The position numbers were made by a program, and so were the translations under genes. Of a stretch of DNA of 64,000 nt, positions 9,102 to 18,315 are shown piece after piece. Source of the stretch: Martinezella multihospitum. GTDB taxonomy: Bacteria > Pseudomonadota > Alphaproteobacteria > Rhizobiales > Rhizobiaceae. The stretch lies in contig NZ_FMAG01000001.1 of NCBI RefSeq assembly GCF_900094585.1, forward strand, positions 696,530-760,529, given 5' to 3'. Position 1 is the first letter of the stretch; each line of letters begins with the position of its first letter. Under the pieces are notes generated by a model, which was given only the letters and a program-made list of their open reading frames with translations, was not told where the DNA came from and ran no database searches.

Positions 9102-9862
9102 GCGGGCGTCTCTATGTTATTGGCACAGGCCCCGGCAATCCCCGGCAGACGACACCGGAGGCACTCGCTGCCGTCGCCGATGCCCATGAATTCTATGGCT
9201 ACGGCCCCTATCTCGACCGCCTGACGCTGCGCAGCGACCAGATCCGCCAGGCATCCGACAACCGCGAGGAGCTGGACCGTGCCAAGGTGGCGCTGCAGCG
9301 GGCCGCAGCCGGCATCAATGTCTGCGTCGTCTCCGGCGGCGATCCCGGCGTCTTCGCCATGGCCGCAGCGGTCTGCGAGGCGATCGATCATGGTCCGGCA
9401 GAGTGGCGTACGGTGGACCTTATCGTTGTGCCGGGCATTACCGCTATGCTGGCCGTCGCGGCCCGTATCGGCGCGCCCCTCGGCCACGATTTCTGCGCGA
9501 TTTCGCTGTCGGACAATCTGAAGCCCTGGCCGCTGATCGAGAGCCGTCTCCGCGCCGTCGCCGAAGCAGGCTTCGTGATCGCGCTTTACAATCCGATCAG
9601 CAAGGCACGGCCCTGGCAGCTCGGCAAAGCCTTTGAAATCGTTCGCGATATACTGCCTACGGACACCCCGGTCATTTTCGGCCGAGCTGCGGGCCGTCCC
9701 GACGAGCGCATAACGGTGGCGCGGCTTGGCGATGCCGAGGCTTCACAGGCCGATATGGCAACCTGCGTCATCATTGGCTCCGCCGAAACGCGCATGATTG
9801 CCCGCGAAGGACGCCCCGATCTGGTCTATACGCCGCGTTTCATCAAGGAAGAGGCGAAATGA
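9098..9862 (+). CDS. cobJ: Precorrin-3B C17-methyltransferase
   Basis: Carries out C17 methylation and ring contraction of precorrin-3B to precorrin-4. It has 254 residues, with VIGTGPGNPRQTTPEAL near the N-terminus, VSGGDPGVFAMA and VVPGITAMLAVAARIGAPLGHDF, the last being characteristic of CobJ/CbiH. It overlaps cobI by 4 bp. Its final 37 bases (9826-9862) overlap the end of the oppositely oriented cobK, so the 3' ends of the two mRNAs are complementary. Confidence 0.94.
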   Translation: MSGRLYVIGTGPGNPRQTTPEALAAVADAHEFYGYGPYLDRLTLRSDQIRQASDNREELDRAKVALQRAAAGINVCVVSGGDPGVFAMAAAVCEAIDHGPAEWRTVDLIVVPGITAMLAVAARIGAPLGHDFCAISLSDNLKPWPLIESRLRAVAEAGFVIALYNPISKARPWQLGKAFEIVRDILPTDTPVIFGRAAGRPDERITVARLGDAEASQADMATCVIIGSAETRMIAREGRPDLVYTPRFIKEEAK

Positions 9863-10596
9863 TCGATCCGACCGAGCGCAGCGTCGACCGTTTCGACCAC
9901 CGGCAGGCCGGCGGTTTCCGCGCGCTCGACCATGACTACCTTGATGCCGAGCTGCCTTGCTGCCTCGATCTTCCCGTAAGTCGCGTCACCGCCGCTGTTC
10001 TTGGCGACGACGATCTCGATCTGATGTTGTCGCAGCATGTCGAGTTCGTCGGCCAGCCGAAAAGGGCCTCGGCGGTGGATATAGCTGACATTGGGTACCG
10101 TCAACGGCGGTTCGACGGGATCGACGCTGCGGACCCAGTAATGGTGCTGCGGCGCCGTATTCGCTTGATGCGCCTCTTGCCGGCCAGTCGCCAGGAAAAC
10201 ACGCAAAGGCACATCGCCGAGCGCAGCTATGGCCTGCGAAACGCTATGCACGGAGAACCAGTCATCGCCTTCGACCGGCACCCATGCCGGACGGCGCAAG
10301 GCAAAGGCGGTCACATCGCATTGAGCAGCCGCTTGCGCGGCATTGGCCGAGATGCGGGCTGCGAAAGGATGGGTGGCATCGATCAGCAGATCGATCGCCT
10401 CTTCACGAAGATACCGGGCAAGCCCTTCGGCGCCACCGAAGCCACCGCTGCGGACCGGAACGGGTTGCGGGGCCGGATCGGCCGTCCTGCCGGCGAGCGA
10501 CAGGATGACGTCGAGATCGGCGCGCGGGGCAAGGGCTGCCGCCAGCGCACGCGCCTCCGTCGTACCCCCCAGGATCAGAATGCGGGCCTTGCCCAT
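9826..10596 (-). CDS. cobK: Precorrin-6A reductase
   Basis: NADPH-dependent reductase converting precorrin-6A to precorrin-6B. It begins with ILILGGTTEARALAAALA, the Rossmann-like nucleotide-binding start of CobK/CbiJ, and contains IDATHPFAARISANA, a hallmark of the family. ATG 10596 (256 residues) is preferred over 10614 because AAGGTG lies eight bases upstream. The gene is embedded backwards within the cob operon: its 3' end overlaps cobJ by 37 bp and its start codon shares CATG with a possible cobL start. A reversed cobK between cobJ and cobL is also my recollection of other rhizobia. Confidence 0.93.
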   Translation of the reverse strand: MGKARILILGGTTEARALAAALAPRADLDVILSLAGRTADPAPQPVPVRSGGFGGAEGLARYLREEAIDLLIDATHPFAARISANAAQAAAQCDVTAFALRRPAWVPVEGDDWFSVHSVSQAIAALGDVPLRVFLATGRQEAHQANTAPQHHYWVRSVDPVEPPLTVPNVSYIHRRGPFRLADELDMLRQHQIEIVVAKNSGGDATYGKIEAARQLGIKVVMVERAETAGLPVVETVDAALGRIDHFASSLMKRGV

Positions 10597-11821
10597 GGCT
10601 GAGACACCTTCCATTCAACGCTGGCTCACTCTTATCGGCATCGGCGAAGACGGTCCAGCCGGCCTTGGCGACGAGGCCAAACAACTGATCGCTGAAGCGC
10701 CGGTGGTCTTCGGCGGTGTACGCCACATCGAGCTGATGAGGCCGCTGATAACAGGCGAAACGCATCAATGGCTTTCGCCATTCGAAAAATCCGTCGAGGC
10801 GGTGCTTGCCCGGCGCGGAGAACCGACTGTGGTTCTTGCCTCCGGCGATCCCTTCTTCTACGGCGTCGGCGCGACGCTTTCACGACACATTCCGGTTTCT
10901 GAAATGACAGTCATTCCGGCTCCCTCCTCCTTCAGTCTTGCCGCATCGCGCCTCGGCTGGCCTCTGCAGGAAACGACAGTTCTCTCGCTCCATGGCCGGC
11001 CCATCGACTTGATCCGGCCGCATCTGCATTCGGGCCGCAAGATTCTGGCGCTGACATCCGATGGCAAAGGTCCCGCCGAGTTGGCCAGGCTACTGCAAAG
11101 CTCAGGCTTCGGCCCATCCGAGCTCACGGTTCTCGAAGCACTGGGCGGCCCGCATGAGAAAGTCTCCCGGCAAACTACAGCTGATTTTGCCCTCTCCGGC
11201 GTCAACGATTTGAACATCTGTGGCATCGACGTCAAAGCGGAAGCCGGCGCGCGGATTTTGTCGCTGAGCGCCGGTTTGGCCGACGAGCTTTTCGAGCATG
11301 ACGGGCAGATCACCAAGCGGGAGATCCGCGCAATGACGCTATCCGCGCTCGCGCCGCGTCACGGTGAGCTGCTCTGGGATATCGGCGCCGGCTCCGGCTC
11401 GATCGGCATCGAATGGATGTTGGCCGATCCCTCGCTGCGCGCCACTGCCATCGAGGCTTCCGTTGAACGCGTCGGTCGAATCCGCCGAAACGCGGCGAAT
11501 TTCGGTGTACCGGGCCTGACCATTGTCGAAGGCGAGGCACCGGCTGCTCTTACCGGCCTGCCGGCACCGGATGCGATCTTCATCGGTGGCGGCGGCAGCG
11601 ATGCCGGCGTGCTCGATGCCGCGATCGGCCAATTGAAAAGCGGCGGCAGGCTGGTCGCCAATGCCGTGACAACAGAGATGGAAGCGCTTCTGCTTGCCGA
11701 GCAGGCGCGCCGGGGCGGCTCGCTGATCCGCATCGACATTGCCCGCGCCGCGCCCGTCGGCCGCATGACCGGCTGGCGGCCGGCCATGCCGGTGACGCAA
11801 TGGTCGTGGACCAAGCCATAA
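10595..11821 (+). CDS. cobL: Precorrin-6Y C5,15-methyltransferase (decarboxylating)
   Basis: Bifunctional SAM enzyme that methylates C5 and C15 and decarboxylates the C12 acetate to form precorrin-8X. It has 408 residues in two domains: an N-terminal tetrapyrrole methylase (LIGIGEDGPAGL, LASGDPFFYGVG) and a C-terminal class I methyltransferase with LLWDIGAGSGSIGIEW, corresponding to fused CbiE and CbiT. Two starts compete. ATG 10595 overlaps the cobK start codon; ATG 10580, five bases after AGGA, adds five residues and would make the divergent genes overlap head to head. The stop is 19 bp before cobM. Confidence 0.93.
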   Translation: MAETPSIQRWLTLIGIGEDGPAGLGDEAKQLIAEAPVVFGGVRHIELMRPLITGETHQWLSPFEKSVEAVLARRGEPTVVLASGDPFFYGVGATLSRHIPVSEMTVIPAPSSFSLAASRLGWPLQETTVLSLHGRPIDLIRPHLHSGRKILALTSDGKGPAELARLLQSSGFGPSELTVLEALGGPHEKVSRQTTADFALSGVNDLNICGIDVKAEAGARILSLSAGLADELFEHDGQITKREIRAMTLSALAPRHGELLWDIGAGSGSIGIEWMLADPSLRATAIEASVERVGRIRRNAANFGVPGLTIVEGEAPAALTGLPAPDAIFIGGGGSDAGVLDAAIGQLKSGGRLVANAVTTEMEALLLAEQARRGGSLIRIDIARAAPVGRMTGWRPAMPVTQWSWTKP

Positions 11822-11840
11822 TTGAGAATGAGGTAGAGCG

Positions 11841-12599
11841 ATGACAGTGCATTTCATTGGCGCAGGCCCGGGAGCCGCCGACCTGATCACGGTGCGTGGC
11901 CGGGATCTGATCGGCAAGTGCCCGGTCTGCCTTTATGCCGGCTCGATCGTTTCGCCGGAACTGCTGCAATATTGCCCGCCCGGCGCCCGCATCATCGACA
12001 CGGCGCCGATGTCGCTCGACGAGATCGAGGCGGAGTATCTGAAAGCGGCCACCGCCGGCGAGGATGTCGCGCGCCTGCATTCCGGCGATCTCTCGGTCTG
12101 GAGCGCGGTCGCCGAACAGATCCGCAGGCTCGAACAGCATGGCATCGACTATACGCTGACCCCAGGCGTTCCCGCTTTCGCAGCCGCCGCTTCGGCGCTT
12201 GGACGCGAGCTGACAATCCCGGCCGTTGCTCAAAGCCTGGTTCTGACGCGGGTGTCAGGCCGTGCCTCGCCGATGCCGAACAACGAGACGCTGGAGAAAT
12301 TCGGCGCAACCGGGGCGACGCTTGCCATTCATCTGGCGATCCACGCACTCGAAAAGGTCGTTGAGGACCTGACGCCGCTTTACGGCGCGGACTGCCCGGT
12401 TGCGATCGTCGTCAAAGCATCCTGGCCCGATGAGCGGATTATTCGGGGCACGCTTGCCACGATCGAGTCAAAGGTAGCAGCAGAGCCGATCGAGCGCACC
12501 GCTTTGATCTTCGTCGGCCCGTCGCTCGCCGCCAGCGATTTCCGCGAAAGTTCGCTTTACGATCCCACCTACCAGCGTCGTTTCCGTGGCCGCCAATAA
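11841..12599 (+). CDS. cobM: Precorrin-4 C11-methyltransferase
   Basis: SAM-dependent methylase converting precorrin-4 to precorrin-5. It has 252 residues with [18 protein letters not shown] at the N-terminus, [11 protein letters not shown] and [16 protein letters not shown], the pattern of CobM/CbiF. The ribosome site GAGGTAGAG precedes the ATG. It is the last cob gene in the block. With cobF-L the window holds the ring-modifying steps from precorrin-2 to hydrogenobyrinate. The genes for uroporphyrinogen methylation (cobA), amidation and cobalt chelation are not here. Confidence 0.94.
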   Translation: MTVHFIGAGPGAADLITVRGRDLIGKCPVCLYAGSIVSPELLQYCPPGARIIDTAPMSLDEIEAEYLKAATAGEDVARLHSGDLSVWSAVAEQIRRLEQHGIDYTLTPGVPAFAAAASALGRELTIPAVAQSLVLTRVSGRASPMPNNETLEKFGATGATLAIHLAIHALEKVVEDLTPLYGADCPVAIVVKASWPDERIIRGTLATIESKVAAEPIERTALIFVGPSLAASDFRESSLYDPTYQRRFRGRQ

Positions 12600-12678
12600 C
12601 GCCGGACACCGTTGCAAATCCCCTCGAAATTTCCTCTAGTCGATCGCGGCGAGCCGCTGGGCAAAAGAGGATCAGGAA

Positions 12679-13116
12679 ATGCAGCGCATTACCATCACTA
12701 TTGATGACGATCTTCTGGAGACGATCGACAAGATCAGCGCGCAGCGCGGCTACGCAAGCCGCTCGGAAACCTTGCGCGATCTCGTCCGCGATGCCGTGAC
12801 CCGCGCGCAACCGACCATAGACGGGGAAGCGAGATGCTACGCAGCCCTTGCCTATGTTTATGAACACGAGACCCGCGACCTGTCGCGCCGGCTGACGACG
12901 GCGCAACACGATCACCACGATCTTTCAGTCTCGACACTTCATGTTCATATCGACGGACAAGATTGCCTCGAAGTCTCCGTGCTGAAGGGTAAGGTGGACG
13001 AGATAAAGACCTTTGCCGACAGCGTCGTGACGCAGCGCGGCGTACGCTTCTGGAACCTGCACATCATTCCCTCGGACGATGGCGCAGATCACCCCGAAAC
13101 CCATTCGCATGGCTGA
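12679..13116 (+). CDS. nikR: Nickel-responsive transcriptional regulator
   Basis: A 145-residue ribbon-helix-helix regulator. The N-terminal strand and helices (QRITITIDDDLLETID, then SRSETLRDLVRDAV) are the NikR DNA-binding domain. The C-terminal ACT-like domain contains HDHHDLSVSTLHVHIDGQDC, which includes the histidine pair and cysteine that bind nickel in a square-planar site. Known NikR proteins repress nickel importers. No nickel transporter is adjacent; the gene stands 79 bp after cobM, suggesting a metal link (Co/Ni) that is inferred only from position. The RBS AGGATCAGGAA is strong. The 269 bp that follow hold no gene I can support. Confidence 0.93.
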   Translation: MQRITITIDDDLLETIDKISAQRGYASRSETLRDLVRDAVTRAQPTIDGEARCYAALAYVYEHETRDLSRRLTTAQHDHHDLSVSTLHVHIDGQDCLEVSVLKGKVDEIKTFADSVVTQRGVRFWNLHIIPSDDGADHPETHSHG

Positions 13117-13385
13117 GCCGGCGGGTCAGTTGCCCGCGGACTACTCAGTCGGAGCTGATGACATAGGCAATACTCCCTGGGAGCAGCAACCGAAACCGAG
13201 CGGCTCAACAGGGCCAATGATGCCGGCGGCTTCCAGCATCGGCTTCGGCGCCGATCCGGATCATGCCTCCCGGGCAGCAAGCACCGTCGAGCCGAAGTCG
13301 CTGCTCACTGCATAAGATTTCCTTAGGCCTTGACGAAGGACGACGAAGCATAAATGTCTTCCTTTCACGGCAAATGGGGGAAACG

Positions 13386-13946
13386 ATGAAGATACTCGGC
13401 ATATCGGGCAGCCTGCGTAAAGGCTCCTTCAACACGGCCCTGCTACACGCGGCCGTCGAATTGGCGCCAAGCGGCGTCGAACTGATCGCCCGCACCATTC
13501 ACGGCGTACCGCTCTACGACGCCGATCTCGAGGCTGCGGATGGCATTCCGGAAAAAGTACACGAGCTCAAGGACCTCGCCATTTCAGCCGATGGGCTGAT
13601 CCTGTTTACGCCGGAGTACAACAATTCGCTCCCAGGCGTCTTCAAGAATGCCATCGACTGGATGAGCCGGCCCTCCACGGACATCGCCCAGGTTTTCGGC
13701 GGAAAGCCGATCGCCGTCCTCGGAGCTTCGCCGGGCAATTTCGGCACCATTCTCAGCCAGAACGCCTGGTTGACGGTGTTGCGCACGCTCGGCGCCGAAG
13801 CCTGGTTCGGCGGTCGGCTCATGGTGTCGCGTGCCGGCAGTGTCTTTGATGTGGATGGGGCGATCATCGACGAGAAAGTGAAGCACAATCTTGCGGCTTT
13901 CATCGATGGCTTCACGGCTTTCGTCGCGGACCGCAAAAAGGGCTGA
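13386..13946 (+). CDS. NADPH-dependent FMN reductase family protein
   Basis: A 186-residue flavodoxin-like oxidoreductase. The N-terminal GISGSLRKGSFNTALL is the phosphate-binding loop for FMN, and FTPEYNNSLPGVFKNAIDW is the second family signature (PEYN). Relatives reduce FMN, quinones, azo dyes or chromate with NAD(P)H. Several in-frame starts exist upstream; ATG 13386 is chosen because GGGGGAA is just upstream and the fold begins at the next residue. The gene appears to stand alone. The exact substrate cannot be inferred. Confidence 0.88.
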   Translation: MKILGISGSLRKGSFNTALLHAAVELAPSGVELIARTIHGVPLYDADLEAADGIPEKVHELKDLAISADGLILFTPEYNNSLPGVFKNAIDWMSRPSTDIAQVFGGKPIAVLGASPGNFGTILSQNAWLTVLRTLGAEAWFGGRLMVSRAGSVFDVDGAIIDEKVKHNLAAFIDGFTAFVADRKKG

Positions 13947-14076
13947 TCTGTGGCTCTGCGGGTGGACCGGACCGCAAACATGGAGCCTATGATTGAACCG
14001 ATGAATGACCTAATGTGAACGTGGTGCCGAGTCCCGGCACCTCCGGGGCCTCGCACATCTTCTTCCTTCGAAAGCC

Positions 14077-14973
14077 ATGAAATCCAATAGTACCGGTTAC
14101 GTCTTCACGCTGTTGGCAATCAGCATATTTGCCATACAGGACGGCATCTCAAAGCACCTTGTCAGTGCTTATCCGCCGCTTCTGGTGGCGATGATCCGCT
14201 ATTGGGCTTTCATGCTTTTCGCTGTCGCGATGGCCTCGCGTGCACCGGGCGGCCTGCGGCGTAACGTCAGGACCAAGCGCCCTGTCCTGCAGATTGCCCG
14301 AGGCCTGCTGCTCGCCGCGCAGATCGTCGTCGCCATCTCGTCCTTCGTCATCGTCGGCCTTGCCCATTCGCAGGCGATCTTTTCATCCGGCCCGCTGATG
14401 GTGGCCTTGCTGTCCATCCCGATCCTCGGCGAGAAGGTCGGCTGGCGGCGATGGCTGGCGATCTGCTTCGGCTTTGTCGGCGTGCTGCTGATCCTGAAGC
14501 CGGAAAGCGGCGTCTTCGACACGCGCTTCCTCGTGCCGCTCTTCGGCGCATTGCTATTTTCGCTCTATGTCGTCCTGACACGCTATGTCAGCCGCGAGGA
14601 CGGCGCCATGACCAGCTTTTTCTATACGGGCGTGGTAGGCGCGGTCGCCATGAGCTGCATCGGGCCGTTCTTCTGGACATCGCTTGCCCCGCATGACTGG
14701 ATCTTCATGGGCATTCTCTGCCTGACCGGCGTTTCGAGCCATTATTTCCTCATCCGCGCCTATGACATGCTTGACGCGGTGGTCATCCAGCCCCTGACTT
14801 ATCTGCAGCTCGTCTTCTCCGCCATTATCGGCGTCACCATATTCGGCGAAAAACTGAGCGCGCCCATGATCCTGGGCGCGCTCATCGTCGTTGCGGCGGG
14901 CATATTCACGATCTGGCGCGAACATGCCCTGGCGAGAACCAGACTGAAGACCGGCAAGGCATCGGCAGGCTAA
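14077..14973 (+). CDS. DMT superfamily (EamA) transporter
   Basis: A 298-residue inner-membrane protein with about ten hydrophobic helices arranged as two EamA repeats. The first repeat begins FTLLAISIFAIQDGISKHLV. The end of the second contains LQLVFSAIIGVTIFGEKLS, the conserved Glu-Lys end of the repeat. Members export metabolites or amino acids; the substrate is not evident. The gene converges on exoP, and their stop regions overlap by 4 bp (14970-14973). Confidence 0.88.
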   Translation: MKSNSTGYVFTLLAISIFAIQDGISKHLVSAYPPLLVAMIRYWAFMLFAVAMASRAPGGLRRNVRTKRPVLQIARGLLLAAQIVVAISSFVIVGLAHSQAIFSSGPLMVALLSIPILGEKVGWRRWLAICFGFVGVLLILKPESGVFDTRFLVPLFGALLFSLYVVLTRYVSREDGAMTSFFYTGVVGAVAMSCIGPFFWTSLAPHDWIFMGILCLTGVSSHYFLIRAYDMLDAVVIQPLTYLQLVFSAIIGVTIFGEKLSAPMILGALIVVAAGIFTIWREHALARTRLKTGKASAG

Positions 14974-17363
14974 GCATCGACCTGAGCGCGCGGCTGCGCC
15001 TCGGTGTAGTAGCTCACATATTTCTGCCGGTAACGCTCCGTTCCGCCGAAATCGCTGTAGCGCGGCAGTTCCGACATGTCGGTCTTGTTGAGGATCACAC
15101 CGAGGATGCGCGAGTTGATCTGCGGCTCCTGCTCGAGAACATCACGCACCAGATTGGTCGGCGTTGCGCCCCATTCGGTCACCAGCAGGAAGGCATCGAC
15201 CTGCGGCGCAAAGGCCTTTGCGTCGATGACGGGACCAAGCGGTGCAAGGTCGACGATGATGTAGTCGAACATCTTGCGTGCATTTTCCATCAGATGCTGC
15301 ATGCCCTGCGAGGAGAGAAGTTCGCTGGTGTGCAGCAGCTGATCGCGCACGGCGACCGGAAGAATGGCAAGCTTGGTGCGCGGATCGACTTTCACGGCAT
15401 TCGTCCAGGGCACCTCGCCCAGCACAGCCTCGATCAAGCCGGCCTGCGGCGGCGTCTTCAGCGTCCGGCTGAGGCCCGGATTGCGCAAGTCGGCATCGAT
15501 GAGCAGCGTGCGCTTGCCGCTGCTTGCAAGCAGCGCCGCAAAATTGGCTGCCGTCGTCGACTTGCCTTCGCCCGGCAGTGCCGAGACGACGCCAATGACA
15601 CGGTCAGCACGACCCTGCAGCATCACGTCGCTGGCGAGCTTCGCATTCCTCAAGGTCTCGGCGAAGATCGAACGCGGCGCTTCGACGGAGATGCGCATCA
15701 TGCGCTCGAAGGCGACACCGTTTTCTCCCTCTTCCGCCGTTATCGGCTCCGCTCCGGCATCGGCCTTGCGTGACTTCTTCTTGTTCTTGTTGTTCTTGCT
15801 CTGCTGACCGAGCAGCGGCAGATAGCCCAGGAACTTCAATCCGAGAGCAGCCCGCACGTCGGCCTCGACGCGGAAGAAGCGGTCACGGAACTCCTGGAAC
15901 GCGGCAACACCGCAGCCAACCATCAGACCGAGGATGACCGAGAGCGCCATGACGAGCGTCTTCTTCGGGCTGGACGGCGCGGTCGGCACCCCGGCAACCG
16001 AGATGACGCGTGCCTTAGCTATCGGGAAGGATCGCTGCTGGGTCGCCTGCTCGAAGCGGCCGAGATAGGATTCGTAAAGCGTCTTCAGCGCCGATGCCTT
16101 CTGGTTCAGCTCATTCAGGTGAACCAGCGACTTGTTGGCCTCGGAATTCTTGCCGACGACCTTGTCGATGCTTTCGCGCAGCGACTCCGCCCGCGACTGC
16201 GCGACATCAAGCTCGTTCTTGTAGCTGGCAGTCAGCTGCTGAAGCACCTGATAGATCTGCCGGGTAATATCCTGCCGCTCGGCCTTGAGCGCGACGGCTT
16301 GCGGATGATCGGCGCCAAAATTCTGCGTGACGTCCTGTTCGCGCTTTTCGACGGCGAGATAGCGCGTTTTCAAGTCCTGCAGCACCGAGTTGTCGGTCGA
16401 GCTCGACGAGATGGTCGCGTTCTTGACGGCGTTGTCAGGGCCTTGGTCGATGATCGACTTATATTGATTGTAGCGGGCGGCTGCACTGGCCGTATCGGCC
16501 TGGGCGATGATCAGCTGCTTGTTCAGATCGGAAATCTGCTGTTCCGACATCAGTTCGCCGCCGGTTGACGTCAGGCCGTTGTCGGCCTTGTATTTCTCGA
16601 CTTCGAGCGAAGCCTCCTGGGCGCGCTGGCGCAGGTCGTTCAAGCGTTCCTGCAACCAGACGGAAGCGCGTTCGGTCGCGTCGAAATTGGCGTTCAGCTG
16701 GTCGGTCAGATAGGCGTCGGCGTAAGCGCTCGTAACCTTGGCGGCGAGACGCTTGTCCGTCGAACTGAAGGAGACGGCTACGACCGAGCTGCGCGTGACG
16801 CGCTCGACCTTCAGATTGTCCTGCAGAACGGCAGCCACCTTCTGACGCTGCGCCTCCCGCTGCTCCTCGGGCGTCATCGGCGGGCGGCCGGGCGTGAAGA
16901 CGCTGACGATCAGGCTGACGCCGGATTTGAGCAACGCCGCCGGAGACACCGGCGGATTGAGCAATGTATTGTTGTCCGAAAGGCCCGCCGTATCGACGAC
17001 GCGCAAGGCCATCTCGTTTGATTTGAGGATTTCGACCGCGCTGGCGATCTCCATGTCCGCCTGCTGACTGCTGGCCGCCGGCGGCTGATCCTCAGCATAT
17101 TTCGTCATGGTCTCGTCAAGCAATATCTGCGTCATCGAGGTGTAGCTCGATGTTGCAGTGAGCAGATAGGCGACGGCCAGAATGACAAAAGCGGCCACGG
17201 CGAAAATGATGGTGCGGATGCGCCGGATCACGACGGCCATCAGCCGGTCGAGATCGATAAAGCTATCCTGCGACTCCGCTTGCGGAAGAGCGCTGTGGAA
17301 AGTGAAGTTCTTCTGATGCATGGCGACCACCTTGTCGGAGAAGCCCGAATGAACAATAGCCAT
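14970..17363 (-). CDS. exoP: Succinoglycan chain-length/export tyrosine autokinase ExoP
   Basis: A 797-residue inner-membrane polysaccharide co-polymerase. Order of parts: cytoplasmic N-terminus; a membrane helix near residues 52-72 (IIFAVAAFVILAVAYLL); a periplasmic Wzz-like coiled domain; a second helix (LVMALSVILGLMVGCGV); and a C-terminal BY-kinase with Walker A PGEGKSTTA near residue 597, A' motif LLIDADLRNP and B motif YIIVDLAPLG. It ends in a tyrosine cluster (RYRQKYVSYYTEA) for autophosphorylation. ExoP controls succinoglycan polymer length with ExoQ. ATG 17363 is used; an internal ATG encoding MHQKN has a better ribosome site (AAGGTGG) and is an alternative. It is the last gene of the exo minus-strand operon. 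Confidence 0.94.
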   Translation of the reverse strand: MAIVHSGFSDKVVAMHQKNFTFHSALPQAESQDSFIDLDRLMAVVIRRIRTIIFAVAAFVILAVAYLLTATSSYTSMTQILLDETMTKYAEDQPPAASSQQADMEIASAVEILKSNEMALRVVDTAGLSDNNTLLNPPVSPAALLKSGVSLIVSVFTPGRPPMTPEEQREAQRQKVAAVLQDNLKVERVTRSSVVAVSFSSTDKRLAAKVTSAYADAYLTDQLNANFDATERASVWLQERLNDLRQRAQEASLEVEKYKADNGLTSTGGELMSEQQISDLNKQLIIAQADTASAAARYNQYKSIIDQGPDNAVKNATISSSSTDNSVLQDLKTRYLAVEKREQDVTQNFGADHPQAVALKAERQDITRQIYQVLQQLTASYKNELDVAQSRAESLRESIDKVVGKNSEANKSLVHLNELNQKASALKTLYESYLGRFEQATQQRSFPIAKARVISVAGVPTAPSSPKKTLVMALSVILGLMVGCGVAAFQEFRDRFFRVEADVRAALGLKFLGYLPLLGQQSKNNKNKKKSRKADAGAEPITAEEGENGVAFERMMRISVEAPRSIFAETLRNAKLASDVMLQGRADRVIGVVSALPGEGKSTTAANFAALLASSGKRTLLIDADLRNPGLSRTLKTPPQAGLIEAVLGEVPWTNAVKVDPRTKLAILPVAVRDQLLHTSELLSSQGMQHLMENARKMFDYIIVDLAPLGPVIDAKAFAPQVDAFLLVTEWGATPTNLVRDVLEQEPQINSRILGVILNKTDMSELPRYSDFGGTERYRQKYVSYYTEAQPRAQVDA

Positions 17364-17405
17364 GGCCCGCGGCCTTACCGGCCGCAGGCCACAATGTGAA
17401 CAGGC

Positions 17406-18311
17406 TTAAGCGGCGGTCATCTGCGCTTCGTGCGAGACGACCATGTTGCGGATCGAGTCGTAGACCAAGCCGCCGATATCGGAGCGAGCGAGCGCGAAGG
17501 CGACGTTCGCTTCGATGAAGCCGTGCTTGGACCCGCAGTCGAACGTGCGACCGTTATAGACCTGAGCGTGGAAGGACTGCGTCTCGGAAAGGCGCAGCAT
17601 GCCGTCGGTCAGCTGGATCTCATTGCCGGCACCGCGCTCCTGACGGGCCAGAATGTCGAAGATCTCGGGCTGCAGAATATAACGGCCATTGAGGTAAAAG
17701 TTTGAAGGCGCCTCGGACGGATGCGGCTTCTCGACCATTTTGGTCACGGCAAAGCCATGGCGCACGGACTCGCCCTTGCCGATAATGCCGTATTTCGAGG
17801 TTTCTTCCGGAGCGCATTCCTCGACAGCGACGATGTTGCCGCCGGTCTCATTGTAGAGGTCCATCAAGCCGGCCATGCAGCCGCGAATGCCGTAGCAGAG
17901 CATGTCGGGCAAAAGCAGCGCGAAGGGCTCGTTGCCGATCAGGTCGCGGGCACACCAGACGGCGTGGCCGAGGCCGAGCGGAGCCTGCTGGCGGGTGAAG
18001 CTGACAGCACCCGGCCGCGGCAGGAGGCGTTCCAGCTCGCTGACCTGGTGGCTCTTGCCTGCCTTTTGCAGCGAAGAAATCAGCTCCGGCGTGTCGTCGA
18101 AATGATCTTCGATCGCCGACTTGTTGCGGCTGGTGACGAAGACGATGTGCTCGATGCCAGCTTCGATGGCTTCATCGACGGCATATTGCACGACCGGACG
18201 ATCGACGATCGTCAGCATCTCCTTTGGCATCGCCTTGGTGGCGGGCAGGAAGCGCGTTCCATTGCCGGCAACCGGGATGACTGCTTTTCTCACACGATGT
18301 TTGGGGTCCAT
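17406..18311 (-). CDS. exoN: UTP-glucose-1-phosphate uridylyltransferase
   Basis: Makes UDP-glucose, the glucose donor for the succinoglycan repeat. It has 301 residues, with the nucleotidyltransferase signature [20 protein letters not shown] near residues 14-33, [12 protein letters not shown], and [15 protein letters not shown] 18311 is chosen over the longer open frame because the family N-terminus ([11 protein letters not shown]) begins within a few residues. It sits in the S. meliloti position between exoP and exoO, four bases after exoO stops. A housekeeping GalU may also exist elsewhere. Confidence 0.93.
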   Translation of the reverse strand: MDPKHRVRKAVIPVAGNGTRFLPATKAMPKEMLTIVDRPVVQYAVDEAIEAGIEHIVFVTSRNKSAIEDHFDDTPELISSLQKAGKSHQVSELERLLPRPGAVSFTRQQAPLGLGHAVWCARDLIGNEPFALLLPDMLCYGIRGCMAGLMDLYNETGGNIVAVEECAPEETSKYGIIGKGESVRHGFAVTKMVEKPHPSEAPSNFYLNGRYILQPEIFDILARQERGAGNEIQLTDGMLRLSETQSFHAQVYNGRTFDCGSKHGFIEANVAFALARSDIGGLVYDSIRNMVVSHEAQMTAA

Positions 18312-18315
18312 GGCT

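Noticed and set aside
13117..13385. Riboswitch or small gene between nikR and the flavin reductase gene
   Set aside because: Neither strand shows the conserved cobalamin or FMN riboswitch core, and the 78-codon frame overlapping the nikR end has poor protein character.
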